Shown piece after piece: positions 10,101 to 21,103 of a stretch of DNA of 32,929 nucleotides (positions within the stretch are counted from its first letter, which is position 1; each line of letters opens with the position of its first letter). The notes under the pieces were generated by a model, which searched no databases, was not told where the DNA came from, and saw nothing but the letters and a program-made list of their open reading frames with translations. The translations under genes and the position numbers were made by a program. The DNA comes from Phlegmacium glaucopus (Eukaryota; Basidiomycota; Agaricomycetes; Agaricales; Cortinariaceae), in NCBI GenBank assembly GCA_015039465.1, contig MU130701.1:764190-797118 (forward strand), given 5' to 3'.

Positions 10101-11616
10101 TAATTCCTCCTTTACGGACAGTTAGCTCAACGTAATACACATTTCTCTTGAGAATGTCCGGAGCAGCCTGATCGATGGCGGCTACGGCGAACGTCGTCCA
10201 ACCAGTGGAAGCCATGTCTTGAACAAGCCCTTGCAAGACACCCGTTGTGGAACTCGACGCTAGTTCTGTGACCACGTACGCATGGCCGTCTCCGGTCAGT
10301 TCTTTTGCCACATGAAAACTCTTTATTGTCTGTGACGAGATGATCGAGGGGGTCTCCCATTCGGGAACGTATATGTCTCCGTTGGGGTAACGTTTGACAG
10401 CCATGGAACGACCAGTATCATAAACCGCATTTCTGGTATGCCAAAGATTTCCTGACGAGTCGAGAGCAAATAGGTCTGAGAATAGCTTGGTAAAAACTCG
10501 AGGAAAAGGTATAAAAATGAACGTAGCAAAAACAAACCTATCCACTCCACGGAATTTTGATCCACGTCGAGCCCAGTCCTGAAGACCGCCTCCAATTGGA
10601 ATGCGAACTGGGTATCTGTCCCAAAAGGATATACAGCTGAGTACGTTCCATCGCCTTGTGCCTGAAAGTAAGTAACGCTCCGCGGTCTTTCTGCTATCCC
10701 AAATATCAGCGGTGTGGTCCTCGGCATCTTACCGCCTACGACAACGTATGCTACGGTTGGAAAGCTGCCGGTATAAATCTTTTTCTGAATTATTGACGAT
10801 GTCAGTGTCCAAACATTTCTAGACTCATATTTCAGTGTGACCGTCTTACCACAAGCAAATCCCCATTGTCATCTGGATTTAGAATGGCAGTACAGACCTC
10901 CCGTGTTGATTGACCCTCAACTGGAATTGCGGCGTTTGCGAGATAGCCCCATTGTGAGTCGTCGTCATCAGTGGCCTGGGTGAAAGCTGATCCGACGTGG
11001 TGCGAGCCATAGAGCCATACGTTGTTGGGGGTCAAAAAGTCCTCGACCCATGTTTTCTCCAAAGGATCGTAGGTATAGATGATTTGACCGTTGTTGTCGG
11101 CCCTATATGTCTCGATGCAAATTTTCAAAACATTGTTGCGAGTAATGAATGGGAGCGCAGATGTAGCATTGATACCCGCCGGTTTGTTTTCGCATAGTTT
11201 CCAGTGAGGGAAACGAGAAGAACTATCGAGGAAATAGACGTTGTTATCTGAGGACACAACAGAAAGAAAAGTAGCATTCGATGGAGAGAGAATAGAGCGG
11301 ATTGAAAACGGCTTTGCGGAAGATGCTACAGATCATATATAAGACCTTTGTCGTAATAACAAATAGTCGGCTTACGGAACTGTGTATCGTCAATAGTCCA
11401 GGCTCGAACTGCGTTACCATCCTTTTCCAGGTCGCGATACGCATTGAAAACGGAGGCATCGTTCAAGTTGACGGACGACACAGTAAGTTTTCCGCGGCGA
11501 TCGAGGTTGACTGCCCAGGAGAAGGGGGAAGCTGAATCACCAACCGATTGCGTGTACCAGTCTTCTTGGAGCTCAGTTTTGGGGAATATCTCGATGTCAG
11601 CTGTCGGGGTCGCCAT
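7144..11616 (-). CDS. 1,202-residue protein: propeller-like N half, helical membrane-prone C half
   Basis: Fourteen exons join in phase without stops: 11616-11346, 11247-10850, 10784-10538, 10475-10092, 10037-9986, 9935-9333, 9278-9107, 9036-8883, 8822-8638, 8581-8202, 8149-7935, 7882-7813, 7765-7699, 7554-7144. The intron at 9936-9985 has a perfect TACTAAC branch site. No signal peptide is seen. Residues 1 to ~370 carry repeated short strands with W/Y-rich turns (ICYYDK, IIYTYD, LFALDSSGNLWH), resembling a sugar-binding or sialidase-like beta-propeller. Residues ~370-480 look like another beta domain (FVFTHTNARGLICLTIPADE). After a Ser/Pro/Gly linker with repeated SKKV words, the rest is long amphipathic helices, with hydrophobic segments near LFNLFAVPMAVPATIFYKSIMG and in the last 150 residues. 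I recall fungal and bacterial hypothetical proteins sharing the IPIISK...VPATIFYK core. No enzymatic motif is seen and the function is unknown. Confidence 0.8.
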
Positions 11617-11743
11617 GATGAAGGTTCAAGTTGAAGAACGCACAAGGCATGGAAGAGCCGTATTTTAATGGGGAGTTGTAGACGGAATCTCCCGCTGATA
11701 AGGCTCCAGTCATTATCGATTCCAGCGGTTGTTTTGAACCTTC

Positions 11744-11789
11744 GTATCAGATCTTCAGGTCCCACCAATCATATTACACAGTGCTATCG
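11744..11789. repeat. 46-bp direct repeat, copy 1
   Basis: It contains GATCTTCAGGTCCCACCAAT followed by CATATTACACAGTGCTATCG, and recurs at 12025-12070 with two substitutions. It lies about 130 bp upstream of the start codon of the 7144-11616 gene. Confidence 0.9.
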
Positions 11790-12024
11790 CGATTCCAGTG
11801 CGCCTTGGGCTTGAAGCTTGAAAGCTTGAAAGCTTGAACGTTTGAACCTTCGCCTTCCAGAAGGGACTGGGTCTCATGCAGATCTCATGATCCAGTCCGA
11901 ATGTCCTCACGACGCCCGTAGAAATTTCAGATTATATGATTTTCTAATCTGAGTTGATCTGATTACAAGTTCTGGAGTCATCCCATAGTTAACCGCCGTC
12001 ACCGTCGGTTTTCCGTCTTCATCG

Positions 12025-12070
12025 GTATCTGATCTTCAGGTCCCACCAATCATATTACACGGTGCTATCG
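12025..12070. repeat. 46-bp direct repeat, copy 2
   Basis: Second copy of the 11744-11789 sequence, 281 bp away in the same orientation, 44 of 46 positions identical. Sequence on either side is not duplicated. Confidence 0.9.
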
Positions 12071-13640
12071 AGAAGTGCTACTGTGGAAGGCTTCGATCCC
12101 AAAGTAATAACAGGTGGGACTCTGAGGCAAGAATTTCGAGAGATGACATTGGCACTAGCTACGCTACTTGGGGAAGCTTCCAGAAACTGTCGCCGGAGAC
12201 AACAGGGAGTAGAGAGGTGAGCAATACTGGCATACCACAGAATGTGCATGCCTCTATCAGATGGTCGACGTGCAGCCCCTGGTTACTACTAGTTAGAGGT
12301 CTGAAGTCCTAAATCTTGATGAGAGATTGGAAAAACTCAAGCCTATGCAGAGGCGGAAGAAGAAAATTGAGAAAAAGGGAGACAAACCAGGTTCTTTACC
12401 GGCGACAAAGTCGTACCCAACTCGTACGGGGATACTAAGTGTCTCCGATTTTGGGCAATTCCATCCAAGGAAATGGCAGTGCGGCAAAGAGGAGAAGGGT
12501 CCTAGTAGTGGACTTCAGGTTCAAAGATGTGCGTCTCGTAAGGCATCCCACCCAGGCAGCTACGAAACGGAAATTTGATCGATCGTCTCGACTGCCTCAC
12601 GCAGGACACTATGAAGCTCCCATAGGGTGCAGATGGAGCCAAAATAGCTGCGCTTACGACTCTGTGTTCACTCCACTATTTGATGTGCAGTAGGCCCCCT
12701 CTCTTTGTTTTCTCCTTTCCTCAGTTGATAATTCATATTGACATCACTTTCAAAGTAACGACTGAACACTTCACTGCACACGTGATAGAAGGATCTGGTT
12801 TTACAACGGGATGGAAGTCATAGACCCAACATGTCGGTTTCGTCCAGAAGCATCTGCCGCCATCTATGCCAGACTCTGAAGCTGAGGTACGTCTCAGTAA
12901 GGTTGGTTCCTAGTACTATAGAAAAGAAAAGGAAGGAGCCTGGGGACTCGTACATGCCACGCTTCGCGATGGCCCTCAAAAGCAGGTATCAACAAACGCA
13001 CCTCGTCAAACTCCTTCTGATGTGCTATTCAATTTCGCTTTTTGACCCGCATGTCCATCTGGTAATAGGCATGAGGACGAGTTGTGGAATCCTCCGAACA
13101 GTGAACAATCCAGCATCGGATCTTCAGGCCTCAGGGGTGATTGACTCCTCTCACTATTAATTGTGGCAAAACAGATCGTAAAAACAATAAATATACTTCC
13201 ATTCGTTCTACGAATGTACAGGCTTGAGAATACACACAAAAAAAAAGGAACAAAGAACACCACTGTTATCAAACCTTTCCAAAAGTGCAGGAACAGAAAC
13301 GGAAAAGGCATAGACGAACAGGGTAAATATGGTCAGGGTAAAACGAAAAGGGTTGAGAAACAAAAATATAAGATAGCAGCAGATACGACAACAGCGAGAG
13401 AGCAAGAGATGATATAATGCGGGAAACCTCCAAGAAAAAGGGATAAACGATATACTCGTTAAAATTTGAAACGTTGTCGTAAAAAAAGATTTCAAAAAAA
13501 AAAAAAAAAAGTCGTGAAGAACGTGAAAGATGTTGCGTGATTAAATTGTCGTTTGCATGGGTTGGCGTTACAGATGGCAGAATTGATGAGATTAAAGCAT
13601 ATGATTCGATAAGCATAGAAACAGAGATCATTTGAGGGAC

Positions 13641-16600
13641 TCAGATACGGATGGGACGAGATGTACGATGTTGCGAAGCAGGAGTAGCACGTCCACGGGG
13701 TCGAGGTCGGTTAAGTCGCAATGTTTCTCCAGGGCTAATAAAGGTATTCGATTTATCAGTTACTGTACACTAGGATAAGAATAAGGAGAAATACGAACGT
13801 CATGATAACACCCTGGCCAACATTTTCCTTTTGATCCGTCGAGGACTTTCCAGTGCTACGTTTCGACCAGCCAAGAGCGGTTCTTCGAGCGGTTGAAGCT
13901 ACGCGAGGACGAGCCACAGGAGCTAAACCATATGCATTCTCTCTCTTGGGTTCGATATCCATAGTTAGTGGCGAAAAAGCTTTGATAGCGTCAAGAGACG
14001 GCATGATATTCGAATTGATATTGATTTGCTGCAGAACTGGCGTAGCAATTGAATGTTGAACCTCTACATTAGAAGGACGGGTCTGATCCGGAGAAATCGT
14101 AGTTTTCGATACTCGACTTTGAGGATATGGCGACGGCCGTGACGAAGTCCTAACACGACGAGAACGGAGTTCAGAAGGAAGTGGATGATAACTCTGGACG
14201 GAGTGTTCTAGAAGAGCCTGCATCCCGGCTGGGCTACCAGGTGCTTGGAAAGCTGATGAAGGAGTTAGATGGACAACAAGGCAAAAACAAGAGAAGGACA
14301 TACTTTGTAGAGCGAAGAGAGAAAATGGAGTATCCAACCATGTACGCTTACTCTCAACTACGACGTTCTCCGCTTCGTCTCGCAAGGCATAATATTTTCT
14401 TAAAGTAACGATCCCGCGTTCGTCATCCCAGGTGGATTCCTCCGGCTTTGAATGGATGGACGCTGTGTCGGAATCCACAATAAAAACAGGCTGGCGGGTT
14501 GTAGGACTGCTTTTCTTCGACAAAAGCGATTGAGCTGGACTTGAAGCATTCGACATCTCTTCTTCAATCGTCTCGTACACAGAAGAGCGTGAGATATGGG
14601 ACTTGGAGTATCTCCGTCGGTGACCAGTGCCTCGAGCGCGAGCACGAGCCCTATTTCTTGCGACGGTGGACATAGGATGTGTTGCATTGGAGAGTGCGAT
14701 ATTAATTTGCGAAAGGTCGATGCTGGATTGTGATCCGCCAGAAGATCCCTCAGACGATGAAAGAGGAGGAGTGTCGCCACCGGAACTCGAGGTACAGGTG
14801 CTCGAACGTGAACGTGTAGTAGGTGCAGGTCTGGTAAAGACAGGCACAGTACAATCTGGATAATAATTTAGCATTTCTCATTATCGGAAAGTGTGAAAAA
14901 TACTCACAAGCACTCGCCAATTCCTCGCCGTCTGCACTCAAGCAACTATCCTCCAGGCTTTGTCGCTCCAAAAGACCTCGTTGAGCTTTGATCATCCGGT
15001 CACCACCAAATTGATAAGACGAGGTGGAGGCAATTGAGGGCTTCTCCACAATACGAGCTTTGTTTGGCGATTCGTAGGGGTTGTCCTGGCCTTTATACAT
15101 CTGAATTCCCTGGAGAGCAGAATGCTTTCGTTTCTCGACGCGAACACAGGGCGATGCTTCGATGAGAGATCCAATAGAACGACGACGAACGTGACCACCT
15201 CCCAACATCTGTAATGTGTACTTTCGTAAATTTGAAATAGAAAAAAAAACAGTTGAGATACTCACACTGATCATTGTATCATCATCTTTCATTGGACTAT
15301 GAATGCTGACGATACTGGCAACGGAAACAGGTCGGAATTGATTAGGAAGAAGTAATCCATTTTGCAGATGATAATCATCGCCGAAAACGGAGTCAGATGA
15401 GATGGAGGAACGGTAGTTAGTTTTCTCAAACAACGAATCTTCAGCAGATGATCTCTGCTCTTCATCGATGATCGAGTCAAAGGATGAACGGTTTCCGAAA
15501 TGAGGTCTCGTTGCGCTTTCCGGTGGTGATGCTGTGATAGAAGTCAATGGTCCGTGGTCAGCTGCATTATTGAACATCTTGTCTCCAAGTCCAGGACGAC
15601 CAAGATGCATGCCAGAAAAGTCGCTCATGACGGAATCAACGGAGGTTTCCTTGCGATGACGTGTCCAAGCTGCCATCCCACTGTTTGCACCATGCCTTGC
15701 ATACGACAGCGCAACAGAGCTGGAGCTGGCACTAGAGTCGTTCCGGCGATGGGTACCAAAACTGCGGTTGTAAAGGCTGATGGGAGGAGCCTGTGATGAG
15801 ACTGACATGTTGGAATCCCGATGACGGTGTCCACGAGTGAAAGAATGCCCATATTGTTGGGGTAACGGCGCTCGGAAATAGAAACTGGAGGCGTCGCTTT
15901 CTACACGTCGTCGCGGCCGATTCGCCATGAAAGCAAAAGTGTCATCAATGTCACCAATGTCCACAGATATGGAAGCATTCGTCACGTCTTCGGAGGATGG
16001 CCTTTCTCGTAAGCTTGGTAGACCGTAATCAAAAGGATCAAGCGAGCCAGAGTTGATGACGCGACCGTACGATGAAACAGACATGATACTGAGTGCAGAT
16101 TCATGCCTCCTATGGGGTACACGACGACTCGCTGCAGGGGGTGGATAGAACGCTGGACGTTCGTCAGAGAATTCAAAACCACGGCGGACTTCTTCGAAAG
16201 ACTCGAAACCTGCAAAACTAATGCCGGAAGTAGGTCGCGACATTGACTTATAAATGCTTCTCCTCTTTTCTCGAGCTGCTTGGCGGGCGCTAGCATCGGA
16301 AGTGACACGAGAACGTGCTTCGGGGGCAGTAATTTTGGCAAAAATGGATTTGAGAATCGAGTCGTCTTCGTCCATCGTAGTTGAATAGGACAAAGAGCGA
16401 GCATGCGAAGGAGGTGGGATGATGTCAGAAAGTGTCAATGGCTCATTGTCTTCCTTGGGCAACGAAGTTGAAGATTGGCTGCGCGGCAGGCCACCAAATT
16501 TGAACGACCGATTGAGCTGACCATCGGAGGGGCGCTGAGAAGATGGGGCGGGCGAAGGCAGTAAGTTTGGAGAAGATTTCTTCCCAAACGCAATGTTGTC

Positions 16601-19600
16601 AGTATCATTGCCGTTTGTCAAGTTGTCCGACTCTAGAAGTAACGATGGTTCCGGAACATTGACGAGTTGCGAACCAGAGAGGGAATCAAATTCAGACATG
16701 CTTTCTTGAGATTCTTCTGTGTTAACCATGCTCGGTTGTTGGACGTCGAGGAGTTGAGAACCATGGTAGACAGACAATTGAGAGCCATCGCTAGTATCTG
16801 CCTCGGTAGCCATTTTGAAATCAACGGGGATATTTGGAACGGCTGGGACATCGACACATAAATGACCTCCAAAGTCGTAACGGAGATCAACCTTGGCTGG
16901 CGTTCGGAATGCGTTCTCGAGCTGCTCGACGAAACTCCTACGGTCTGAACCACCGGATTCATTAAGCTTCTTGAGTTCACCAGTGAAATCAAAGGACTTC
17001 TTGGTATCTTCGTCTGACGTATTCGTGTATTCATCAATATCGCATTGGTTCTGTTCGTCATCGATGAGCGAGGCACGGAACACAGGTAGCTGCAACATCG
17101 GAGGTGGATCCAAAAGATGAGTGGGTAGTTCGACAGCTGGAGCCTTTGCAAACGAAGGCCTTGGGGAATAGTCCTCCTGATCGTCTTGGAAGGAGAGCGA
17201 CTCGGCGACTGAATCTCTGTCAGAATGAGTTGCGAGAATGAAGCGCAACTCATCCGGAACATCAGAATCAGGATCTGATGCATCGAGTTCTGGACCTTGG
17301 TAGCAGGAAACATCGGAACCGCCCATCGTACCAGACATTCCGAGAACCTTCCTTGTTTCACGAGCGATGAGCAAGCTGAATTCGTCCGATGGATCACTTG
17401 ATTGACTACCCCTGCTGCCTCTGTAATTCGCTGGAACCAAAGAAGACCTCTTGCGCCCCTGGTCGAGAATACGCTTGAATACCGGAGTCAATGAACCGAC
17501 AGAGAAGTCATCCTCAGAACCCTTAGAGCCAGCACGCGACGACGAGCGAGACCCAAAGGTCAAAGAAGACGGTACCAGTACATCCTTGTCACCCAATGCA
17601 GCACGCTTTTCGGACTTCAGAGACGAGTCAGAAGCTTTCAAGGTACCAGAGGCCGTCCTCGCTTTCCCAGGACGAAGTGGTTGGAAAACAAGCTCGGGTT
17701 CAGGTTCAGGAGCCGGTGTTAAAGTTCTATTGTGTGTTGGGCGGAATGTGGATGAAGGAGGGGTAACGTCGCTAGTGGATGAGGAAGAAGCCTCCTTCAA
17801 CGGAGAAAGTCCCTGAATTAATGTTGGCCAAGGAGTTATTTGCTGGGCAATGAGGGCAGCGACAGACGGTTTGGACACGTTCGGCTTGACGGTACCGCGA
17901 GACTGGGCATAAGGGCGCAAAGAACTGATCGAGCTCATGCTGGACCGCAAAGTATTCTTCAGAGGACTGTCGGCGAGAAGGCCCTTCTTTCTAGGACTGC
18001 CATCGTACTCGGCGGCTGCTATTTTCTCAGCCGTCAAAGGAGAAGGTCGAAGAGGTGTCATATCAGGTGTGGCCGGTGTGGCTTGCAGATCGAGAGTATT
18101 GATAAGCAAAGCGAGGTCGTTTGTAGCTGCATCAAGGATAGAAAGTACTCCTAAAAATATGAACGTAAATCCAAAAATACACTGCAAGAGAAAAACAAAA
18201 TAAACCAACCTTCGTCGTCCTCATGCATCGGACGAGGCCTGCTGCGACCAAGTAATTGCTCGGAAAGTGGACGAACACGAGCCCTTTTCATTGGGGTTGC
18301 CGCCGGTAGTTCTTGTTGAGGCTCCTCCTGGAGTATTTCATCGTCATCTGGAGCACCATGTCCGTCAGATGTGGCCTCTTCGATGGTGAGAATCGGATAT
18401 GGGTATTGTTCAGGTGAACTTGGGGCTTGCTGCGAGAAGATAGACGACAATGGTGTCCGTCGTCTACCCTCCGAGGACCGACGACTCTCCTTCGAAACCC
18501 TCCTGTCCGATTTCTCCTCATTCTGTTTCTTAACCTCTCTCTCCTTCTTCCGCTGCTCCCTGACCGTCTCCAAACCTTGTTCATCCCAACGAACCGACGC
18601 AGTTGAGCTGCTCGACGAAGTCCTCGACTCTGTGGAAGTGGTTGACAGGGGCCTCAGAGATGATCCAGTAGATATGACTGAACCTGCCCGGTTGCGATTC
18701 AAAATAGTGGCAGAGTCAACAGAAAGTCGGTTGGAAACAGGCAGGATATTTGAGGAGGCCGTGGATCCCGCACGAACGGTCGGAAGTCGCATCGTACTAG
18801 GCAAACCCAACCCAAGGATGTTAGGTTTCTTAAGTCCAAGGGTCTTCGTTGCTTCAGGGCTCGCCGTGAGCCCGCCCACTTCAAAGCTGCTCGATGACAG
18901 TCGAACAGTTTGAGCCTTATCCTTTTTGATCGACTTCTTCTTTTTCTCTTCTCCCTTCTCCTCAGCATCCCCGGCTTTCGTCTTCTCCTTCTTCTTTCCC
19001 CCCTTCTCCTTCGTCGGCTTCTCCTTGATAGGCTTCTCCTTAATAGGCTTCTCCTTGATAGGCTTCTCCTTCGTTGACTTCTTCTCCTTCACCGTAGTAG
19101 GCGCCTGATTCTCATCAGGAGGTGGCATGTTCTTAAGTTGAGCCCAGCTACCCATGCGAGCCAACGAACGTACGGAACGTATGGCACGAAGGGCAATCGA
19201 GCCTTGATTATTGGCACCTGGATTGGAAGAAGGAACGGCCAGAAGCCCTCCAGCTGTTGGCGTACCCGCACGAGAATATGTCACAGGCGATGGATCTTCG
19301 CAGAACGGCTCTGAGAACTGGACGGTTGGTGTGCCACGACCGCTGCCTGGTATGTTTGCGGGCCCGTTAAGTAGAACTCCAGAATCGAGCGAGTTAAATC
19401 GTCCACGAGCCTCTTGTGAGACTTTAAATGGTTCTGGAGCTAATAAGACAACATATATTGAGCGAATAAATCAAACTACACTTGAACGAAACTTACTTTT
19501 AGATCGAGGGGGTTCATAAATATATTCTACAGCTGCGAAATGATTGTTAAGGCAAAAAATAAAGCACGAATTCAAGGAGCTAGACTTACGTTTTGAGCTC

Positions 19601-20202
19601 AGCTTCTTTTCTTTATTTTCTTTTGTCTTCTCCTTAGAATCCTTTCGTCCTCGCCCAAGAGTCCACCATTTTTCCTTCTCCTCATTCTTCACCTTGAGCA
19701 ACGGGGCAGTTTCCTTGGGAGGAACTTTTGGAACGTTCGTTACTTCACCAAGAGCACCCCAAGCCATCCCATCTAAAGCGGCGCGAGATTTCTTCTTCTT
19801 CACCATAACGATCTCTCCAATGTCTGGGTCCATTGTGGGGTCGACGAAGATTTCGAAACCTCCTCTGGCAGTGATGGAGTCACCGCCAACACGACGAACG
19901 ACGTCGGAAAGGTCTTTCCCTCGATCCTTTTCCTTATCGCGGCCCATGGACAGGATGCTGAGCTTGGATTTCTTGGGAACCAAGCGTTTGCGGGGCTCTA
20001 CATCTGGCTTAGGTGCCAACGGTACAGGAACGGATGCCCAAGACTCCTCGAGAGAACGATTGAAAGACGTGCTGGCTTCGGAGGACAAGCCGCTTGCGGA
20101 AGGAGTTGCAGAGATGAGACGGATAGAAGGAATAGGTGGGCCTGCCTGAGGTGGTGTTGCAACTGCAGGGGATCTTGAAAGCAATGGTAATGAATTGCGC
20201 AT
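13641..20202 (-). CDS. 2,054-residue Ser-rich, mostly disordered protein
   Basis: Eight exons join in phase: 20202-19590, 19532-19497, 19439-18210, 18150-15266, 15208-14908, 14855-14304, 14252-13799, 13734-13641. The start is the first ATG of the frame. The protein is dominated by Ser, Pro, Arg and Lys. A Lys-rich tract near residues 340-370 has KEKPI repeated. Several RRH/HRR-S-x-S-V-S-S blocks lie at about residues 1290-1480, followed by a block with LGRPGLGDKMF and one with MLGGGHVRRRSIGS. The C terminus is basic (LRLNRPRPRGRATPA). No catalytic domain, membrane span or signal peptide is seen. I recall orthologue-like sequences sharing the GLGDKMF and RPRPRGR blocks in many Agaricomycetes, so this is probably a conserved single-copy host gene; abundant RRxS/SP sites suggest phosphorylation. 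Introns of 57 nt (15209-15265) and 51 nt (14253-14303) are stop-free multiples of three. The function is unknown. Confidence 0.88.
19016..19075. repeat. 15-bp coding minisatellite (KEKPI repeat)
   Basis: Four tandem 15-bp units (GGCTTCTCCTTGATA and one-base variants, written on the plus strand) encode KEKPI, KEKPI, KEKPI, KEKPT on the minus strand, inside exon 3 of the 13641-20202 gene. In-frame length variation between strains would be expected. Confidence 0.9.
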
Positions 20203-21103
20203 TTTCGTAAACGTTGAAATTGAAACTTGAAAATCGTGAAATTGAAATTGAAATAAATGGGACCGTCGTAAATCGGTTAAAATCGTAAAAAAAGTCGGAA
20301 AAAAATCAGTTAGTCGTAAAGCTTTGTTTGAACGTGTCGTGTCGATAAGTCGTTGCGGACTCGTGAGCTAGATACGCGTTAATTGTTTGTATTTTGTAGA
20401 TTATAGGAACTCTGTGAGCGTATATCAGAGGTAGTCATTGCTGGTGTAATGATTTGACCAACCTTGGCAGTGCGTACCTTGACTTGGACCAACTCTCCAA
20501 GCTCACAGCCAGCGAGTCTTCCGCCGTACTGAGCTTGGAATAGTTACTTGCAGGCGCGCTACGATGCTTGCGAAGGAAGAGAACAAGGAAAGCTGTCGGT
20601 TGAAGCCCAGTTCAAATTCAACTTGGGTCACGGGACGGCGTCAGGCCTTGAAATGGTAATCACTGCCGCCTCAAAACAATCACAAATATCTCCAATAAAG
20701 TCAATTTCATCCGTCACGTGACCACTTTCCATATGCGGTTGCGTAAATTGTTCAAGAGGCTCTCCCTCCCCAAAGCACTGACAACCATGTTTCTATAGGG
20801 TTGGATGACTGTGCAAAATTTGAAGAAAATAACTTGTGGCAGGAGCAGTAATCGTATTAAATATTTTGGAACTACGCTTTCCTGATAAGACAATCTTTCA
20901 AGTTCGACCATAATTCAGGAGTGCTAGATCAGCACCTTGGTACGTTCTGAAAGACTTTCGGGCGCTATCGGAACCAGGATATGACACGACCCAGGTATGA
21001 GAGCTTGTGAGCCTTGGTTGAACACGCATAAAGAGAACTTTCTGGGCTGGAGACTGGGGAATCATCCTGAGGTAGATCCTCTCTGATGAATAATCCTGTA
21101 TTA
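20203..21103. promoter_or_regulatory. Upstream region of the 2,054-residue gene
   Basis: This ~900 bp precedes the minus-strand start at 20202. Close to the ATG lies a TTGAAATTGAAATTG-type short repeat (about 20214-20252). A perfect palindrome GTCACGTGAC sits at 20713-20722. It contains the CACGTG core bound by bHLH factors, and its role here is inferred only. No convincing gene is present: the 65-codon minus frame at 20714-20911 has no supporting features. Confidence 0.5.

Larger units (their letters stand above)
11617..13640. other. Intergenic region between two minus-strand genes
   Basis: About 2 kb carrying the promoter of the 7144-11616 gene on its left and the 3' UTR of the 13641-20202 gene on its right. 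It contains a diverged direct repeat (11744-11789 and 12025-12070), a short GCTTGAAA tandem repeat at about 11811-11840, and a 17-base A run at 13494-13510. Short frames (12327-12578, 12831-13160, 13163-13417) lack recognisable features. Nothing here supports a further gene. Confidence 0.55.

Noticed and set aside
12327..13417. Several plus-strand frames of 65-109 codons between the two large minus genes
   Set aside because: No plausible splice structure, no recognisable motifs, and random-looking composition.
20714..20911. 65-codon minus-strand frame
   Set aside because: It overlaps a promoter-like region, with no partner exons and no family resemblance.
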